From assembly GCA_947176535.1 (NCBI GenBank), contig CAMWQU010000013.1, positions 1 to 57,524 on the forward strand: a DNA stretch of 57,524 nucleotides, in the 5' to 3' direction. Position 1 is the first letter of the stretch, and the number at the start of each line of letters is the position of its first letter. The notes under the pieces were generated by a model, which was not told the DNA's origin, did no database searches, and was given only the letters and a program-made list of their open reading frames with translations. Shown here piece by piece: positions 54,229 through 57,524 of the stretch. Source of the stretch: an uncultured Prevotellaceae bacterium. Its GTDB lineage: Bacteria; Bacteroidota; Bacteroidia; Bacteroidales; Bacteroidaceae. Made by a program: the position numbers and the translations under genes.

Positions 54229-54984
54229 ATGAAAAGATTTCTTACAATCGCATTAGCCGCATTATTCGCAGGGAATATGATGGCTCTTGAAAATGTGCCC
54301 AAAACGGGATTTACATGGCAGGCTTTTGCCGGATTCAATGTAACCAACATGGTCAATATCGGTCAGGTTGCGGGAAATGGCAGTTACGATTCCAAAGTCG
54401 GAGCAAACTTCGGAGTCAGAACAGACTATGTCCTCCCCAATGCCTATGGCATATACCTGAGTGCCGGTGTTGACTGGACACAGAAAGGAGCCAGAAAGAC
54501 GTTCGCAAACAAAGATAAGAATATCGTTCAGGCACACTATTTGGAGATTCCCATTCACGTCGGCTACCGTTACAATATCAGCAAGAAAGTCGGTGTGTAC
54601 GGCGACGTGGGTCCCTATTTTTCCATTGGTGTAACGGGCAAGGACAGATACAAACCCTTCGATGATAAGGATCCCAACACCCACACCATGACATTCGGCA
54701 AAAAAGATTACCCAGAATGGAATCAAGAAACAAACAGTTTTGTAAACCACAAAATCAGAGCCATACAGCGTTTCGATTGCGGCATAGGTTTCCGCGTGGG
54801 AGTGGAGTACAACAAACAGTATTCCATCAATTTCGGATGGGACTGGGGCTTCACGGATGCGTGGTTGGACGACTTCCGCATGGCCTATGCCAATAATGAG
54901 TATAATGGCAAAGGTATAGAGAATGTCCGTCTGGGAGAACTGAAAAACCATAGCTTCACCCTTACCCTCGGCTACCGGTTCTAA
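54229..54984 (+). CDS. Outer-membrane beta-barrel protein (porin family)
   Basis: A 251-residue protein with a signal peptide (MKRFLTIALAALFAGNMMA) and alternating beta strands of an OMP_b-brl/PorT-like small barrel: FAGFNVTNMVNIGQV, YGIYLSAGVDWTQKGARKTF, LEIPIHVGYRYNISKKVGVY and the terminal SFTLTLGYRF with the aromatic last residue required for barrel assembly. ATG 54229 starts the signal peptide; the frame is open further upstream. It may be read from the mscL promoter, 47 bases behind that gene. Confidence 0.88.
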   Translation: MKRFLTIALAALFAGNMMALENVPKTGFTWQAFAGFNVTNMVNIGQVAGNGSYDSKVGANFGVRTDYVLPNAYGIYLSAGVDWTQKGARKTFANKDKNIVQAHYLEIPIHVGYRYNISKKVGVYGDVGPYFSIGVTGKDRYKPFDDKDPNTHTMTFGKKDYPEWNQETNSFVNHKIRAIQRFDCGIGFRVGVEYNKQYSINFGWDWGFTDAWLDDFRMAYANNEYNGKGIENVRLGELKNHSFTLTLGYRF

Positions 54985-55045
54985 GACCGGGACAATAATC
55001 CGGCCGGGGGCTGCGCCTCGCTGCTTCAGTCGGAAATAGGCATAA

Positions 55046-56027
55046 GTGCGGAGTTTTCCGCTGAAGAATCCAAATAGAAACGCAACGTTAGTTTCGTTAA
55101 GTGTCTATTCTATAGCGCGGATGGAACAAAAGTTTTATCGCCCGTGAAATAAACGTCCATCCTTCGACCGTCTACCGTGAGATTGAGCGTAATTCGGACT
55201 CCAACGGCCGATATGTATGGCTGAATGCCCAAAAGAAGTGCGATGCCCGTCGTCACACGCTTGCGGGCAATCACCGCAAGCCCCCGGAACTATGGTGGCG
55301 CATAGAGCAGATGATTATGGATGAGGACTGGTCTCCCGGACAGATAGCCGGCCTGTTGCGTAAGGAGGGGACGCATATCGTCAAACAGACGATATACAAT
55401 CACGTCCATGCAGACGCTACGGGAAGACTAGCCCTGCATATGCCGCACGAGCTGAAATACAGGAAAAGAGCGAAGTCCGTCCGACAGACCAAGGCAACGA
55501 ACATCGCTGGCCGTACCAGCATACACTTGCGTCCGGCGGAAGCCGACGGGACACGGTTCGGAGACTGGGAGATGGACACTATTGTAGACTCGTATGGTCA
55601 TGCCATCGTTACGCTGACGGAACGCTACACCAACTTCATTCTGATGGAACGCCTGCCGCAGGGCAGAAAGGCAGGCCTCATGGCAAGAACCGTCGTAAGG
55701 CTGCTCTTCCCATACCGACAGTCACTGAAGACCATCACTACGGATAACGGATGTGAGTTTGCCGCACATCGGGAGATTACCGGAGCACTGTCACTGAAGA
55801 ACAGGGACAAGGTCATTGTGTATTTTGCAGATTCATATGCTTCATGGCAGAAAGGAGCCATTGAGCATGCAAACAAACTCATCAGGAGATATATACCCAA
55901 GAAAGCGAACTTCGCAGACTTTACGGATAGGTATATCAGGAAGATTCAGAAGAGATTGAACAGAAGACTTAGAGAAAAACTTGATTTTGATACACCACTG
56001 AACAGATTTATACAAAATATTACATAA
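55046..56027 (+). pseudogene. IS30-family transposase, frameshifted
   Basis: Frame one from 55116 carries the helix-turn-helix (FIAREINVHPSTVYREIERN) and the DDE core: first Asp in GDWEMDTIV, second in ITTDNGCEF, Glu in WQKGAIEHANKLIRRYI. All three appear intact. In that frame an in-frame TAG at 55113-55115 prevents a normal start. Sequence in another frame, from GTG 55046, gives LVSLSVYSIARMEQKF, which joins the helix-turn-helix if one T of the TTTT at 55134-55137 is skipped. Either a +1 frameshift mutation or an assembly error is likely. Internal starts such as ATG 55311 would lack the DNA-binding part. Terminal inverted repeats were not found. Confidence 0.72.
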
Positions 56028-56209
56028 CTTTGCATTGAATTTGCTGCTGGACTCTACAACGATTGTCACATGTGATGTTTATTGTCAGAGCCAGCCGGAC
56101 TCGTGGACCAACGAAAAAAGAGAGCTTGAATCTAAAGACCTCATTTTTTGATTGTTATATCCGAGAGAAATAGTAAATTATTGTTATATAGAATAAGTTA
56201 TTGATAAAG

Positions 56210-57524
56210 ATGAAAACTTATACATTAAATCTTTCTGATTCCGCATCTGCGAGATTAGTTTATCATACTACCTTTTTGAAATTGAAAGAAGTCTCAATTA
56301 TGTGTGAAATACCAGCGGACACCAACTGCGTAAAGGTGATTGGCACAATTGATTTCGACAGTGTGGTATTCGATAAAAAATTCTATAACGCATTTAAAGG
56401 TGAAATAGATATTCTTGATTTAAGTGAACTTAAATCATCAAGTTCTTATAGACACTTTAAGATGGGTCTTAACGAATGTTCTGAATTTGGTTATGGAGGA
56501 AAGACACGTATAAATAAATATAAATGTCTTTCAGTTGTCAAGGAAATAATTCTTCCTAATAGATTAGATAATATGCCAATGATACGCGGTCTTTATGAGT
56601 TGAAAAAAATTGTAGGTCTTGGACTCAATACGTTTAGTAATGAAACTCGAACAGACTGTATAGGAGGCTTAAACTTAAGCGACTGTCCAAAACTTGAAGA
56701 AGTTGTTTTCGGATCAAATTTAAAGAGCTTATCAATAAGAAATAGTACAATCAAGAGATTACATATTCCCGAAACCAATGGTATGTTACAGTTAGAGCCA
56801 TATGGCTTTGCCTATAACAAAAAACTAGAAGAAGTCCACATCCCTCGAAACATGATATATCTGCCAACAAGATTATTTGAAGGATGTTCAAATTTGAGAA
56901 TCATCACTGGCGGTAATGACATTAAAGAAATAGGGTTCGGTGCCTTTGGCGGATGTACTAATTTACATAGAGTTCCGTTTAGAATAGAATTATTAAAAGA
57001 AAACCAATTTATACCTTATGAAGAATGGATGAAGTATGAACCCATAGACCATCAGACAAATTTGCGGGCTCATGGAGATTGTGCTCATTGTCCTAAAGGT
57101 AAATGGTCAGAAGAACGTCAAGAATGGGAAACGGGATGTAATTATTCTATAAAGGAATACTGTCGTGATAATGAGCAGCAGAAATGGACTCCATATAAAA
57201 AAGGTGTCGTATTAAGGAACGGCGATATTTGGTGTTTTGATGATTTTACCTATTACAAGGGAGAAATTGAAAATAAAATGTGGTCCACACCAAAAAATGT
57301 ACATAAATACGTTGAGTTCATTGCTCCTAGTATAATATTTATTTCAGAAGGAGATCATGTGAATATCAATTATAATCCACATGACAAAAAGGCATTAGAA
57401 CTAACATTCCCTCATAATAAATTGGCAGAAACAATAGATTTTTATTTTGAAGATATATCATATGAACAGATTCTGGATAAAGTTACACGAAATATAAACG
57501 AACTTGACATTGAAGCTATAATTG
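56210..57524 (+). CDS. Leucine-rich-repeat (BspA-type) protein, 3' end outside window
   Basis: An open frame of 438 codons running off the right edge. It starts MKTYTLNLSDSASARLVYHT, without a signal peptide, so a cytosolic or unconventional location is possible. LRR_5-like repeats appear in residues about 125-265 (LNLSDCPKLEEVVFGSNLKS, YAYNKKLEEVHIP preceded by GF, LFEGCSNLRIITGGNDIKEI, AFGGCTNLHRVPF). A later part has several cysteines (GDCAHCPKGKW, CNYSIKEYCRDNEQQKW). Base composition is strikingly AT-rich compared with the genes before the IS30 copy, suggesting acquisition. The function is unknown. Confidence 0.7.
   Translation, partial: MKTYTLNLSDSASARLVYHTTFLKLKEVSIMCEIPADTNCVKVIGTIDFDSVVFDKKFYNAFKGEIDILDLSELKSSSSYRHFKMGLNECSEFGYGGKTRINKYKCLSVVKEIILPNRLDNMPMIRGLYELKKIVGLGLNTFSNETRTDCIGGLNLSDCPKLEEVVFGSNLKSLSIRNSTIKRLHIPETNGMLQLEPYGFAYNKKLEEVHIPRNMIYLPTRLFEGCSNLRIITGGNDIKEIGFGAFGGCTNLHRVPFRIELLKENQFIPYEEWMKYEPIDHQTNLRAHGDCAHCPKGKWSEERQEWETGCNYSIKEYCRDNEQQKWTPYKKGVVLRNGDIWCFDDFTYYKGEIENKMWSTPKNVHKYVEFIAPSIIFISEGDHVNINYNPHDKKALELTFPHNKLAETIDFYFEDISYEQILDKVTRNINELDIEAII

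Overview
The window looks like a chromosomal segment of a Bacteroidales bacterium, probably a Prevotellaceae-like or Bacteroides-like genome. The evidence is the recurrent Bacteroidetes-type promoter (TAnnTTTG, often with an upstream TTTG/TTG about 20 bases away), the lack of strong Shine-Dalgarno sequences, Bacteroidetes-restricted families (DUF3127, DUF4835/PorD-like, BspA-type leucine-rich repeats, M6 peptidases with C-terminal sorting-like ends), a Rho with a long charged insertion, and the order ruvX-def-TPR-thrS-infC-rpmI-rplT. The species cannot be fixed from the sequence alone.

Layout. 1-8.4 kb: ppdK, rlmD/rumA, aspS and a secreted M6 metalloprotease. 8.5-11.2 kb: a small accessory island with a membrane leucine-rich-repeat protein, a 3-repeat/2-spacer CRISPR array, a probable guide-scaffold RNA and a compact 456-residue Cas12f-like nuclease, without cas1 or cas2. 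11.4-21.6 kb: an ABC-F ATPase, rho, and a three-gene RND efflux operon. 21.6-31 kb: a PNPOx-like flavoprotein, a structured leader before an exported protein, a DUF3127 OB-fold-type protein, and the run dnaN-exonuclease-coaBC-DUF4835-recN-tilS. 31-34.8 kb: a second M6 protease, tRNA-Ala(GGC), htpX and lemA. 34.9-42.8 kb: a structured ncRNA facing the translation operon, then a SPOR lipoprotein. 43-44 kb: a small envelope operon (YtxH, holin-like membrane protein, small protein). 44.2-49.8 kb: a gene remnant and a glycogen cluster (GH57, glycosyltransferase, debranching enzyme). 49.8-54.9 kb: a Crp/Fnr regulator divergent from the glycogen cluster, miaA, a lipid kinase, gapA, mscL and an outer-membrane barrel. 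55-57.5 kb: a frameshifted IS30-type transposase and an AT-rich leucine-rich-repeat gene cut by the window end.

Most genes are housekeeping. The most notable item is the compact cas12f-like/CRISPR locus. The three identical or near-identical repeats lie directly downstream of the nuclease, the terminal repeat is degenerate at the end expected if array and gene are co-transcribed, and the sequence just before the first repeat can pair with that repeat, so one transcript could act as a natural single guide. A second notable feature is a dispersed 22-bp hairpin-capable repeat, with one to four units in at least six intergenic regions. Third are several elaborate intergenic RNA or DNA structures: interlocking palindromes at 3031-3097 and 44501-44631, and a switch-like leader at 22246-22637.
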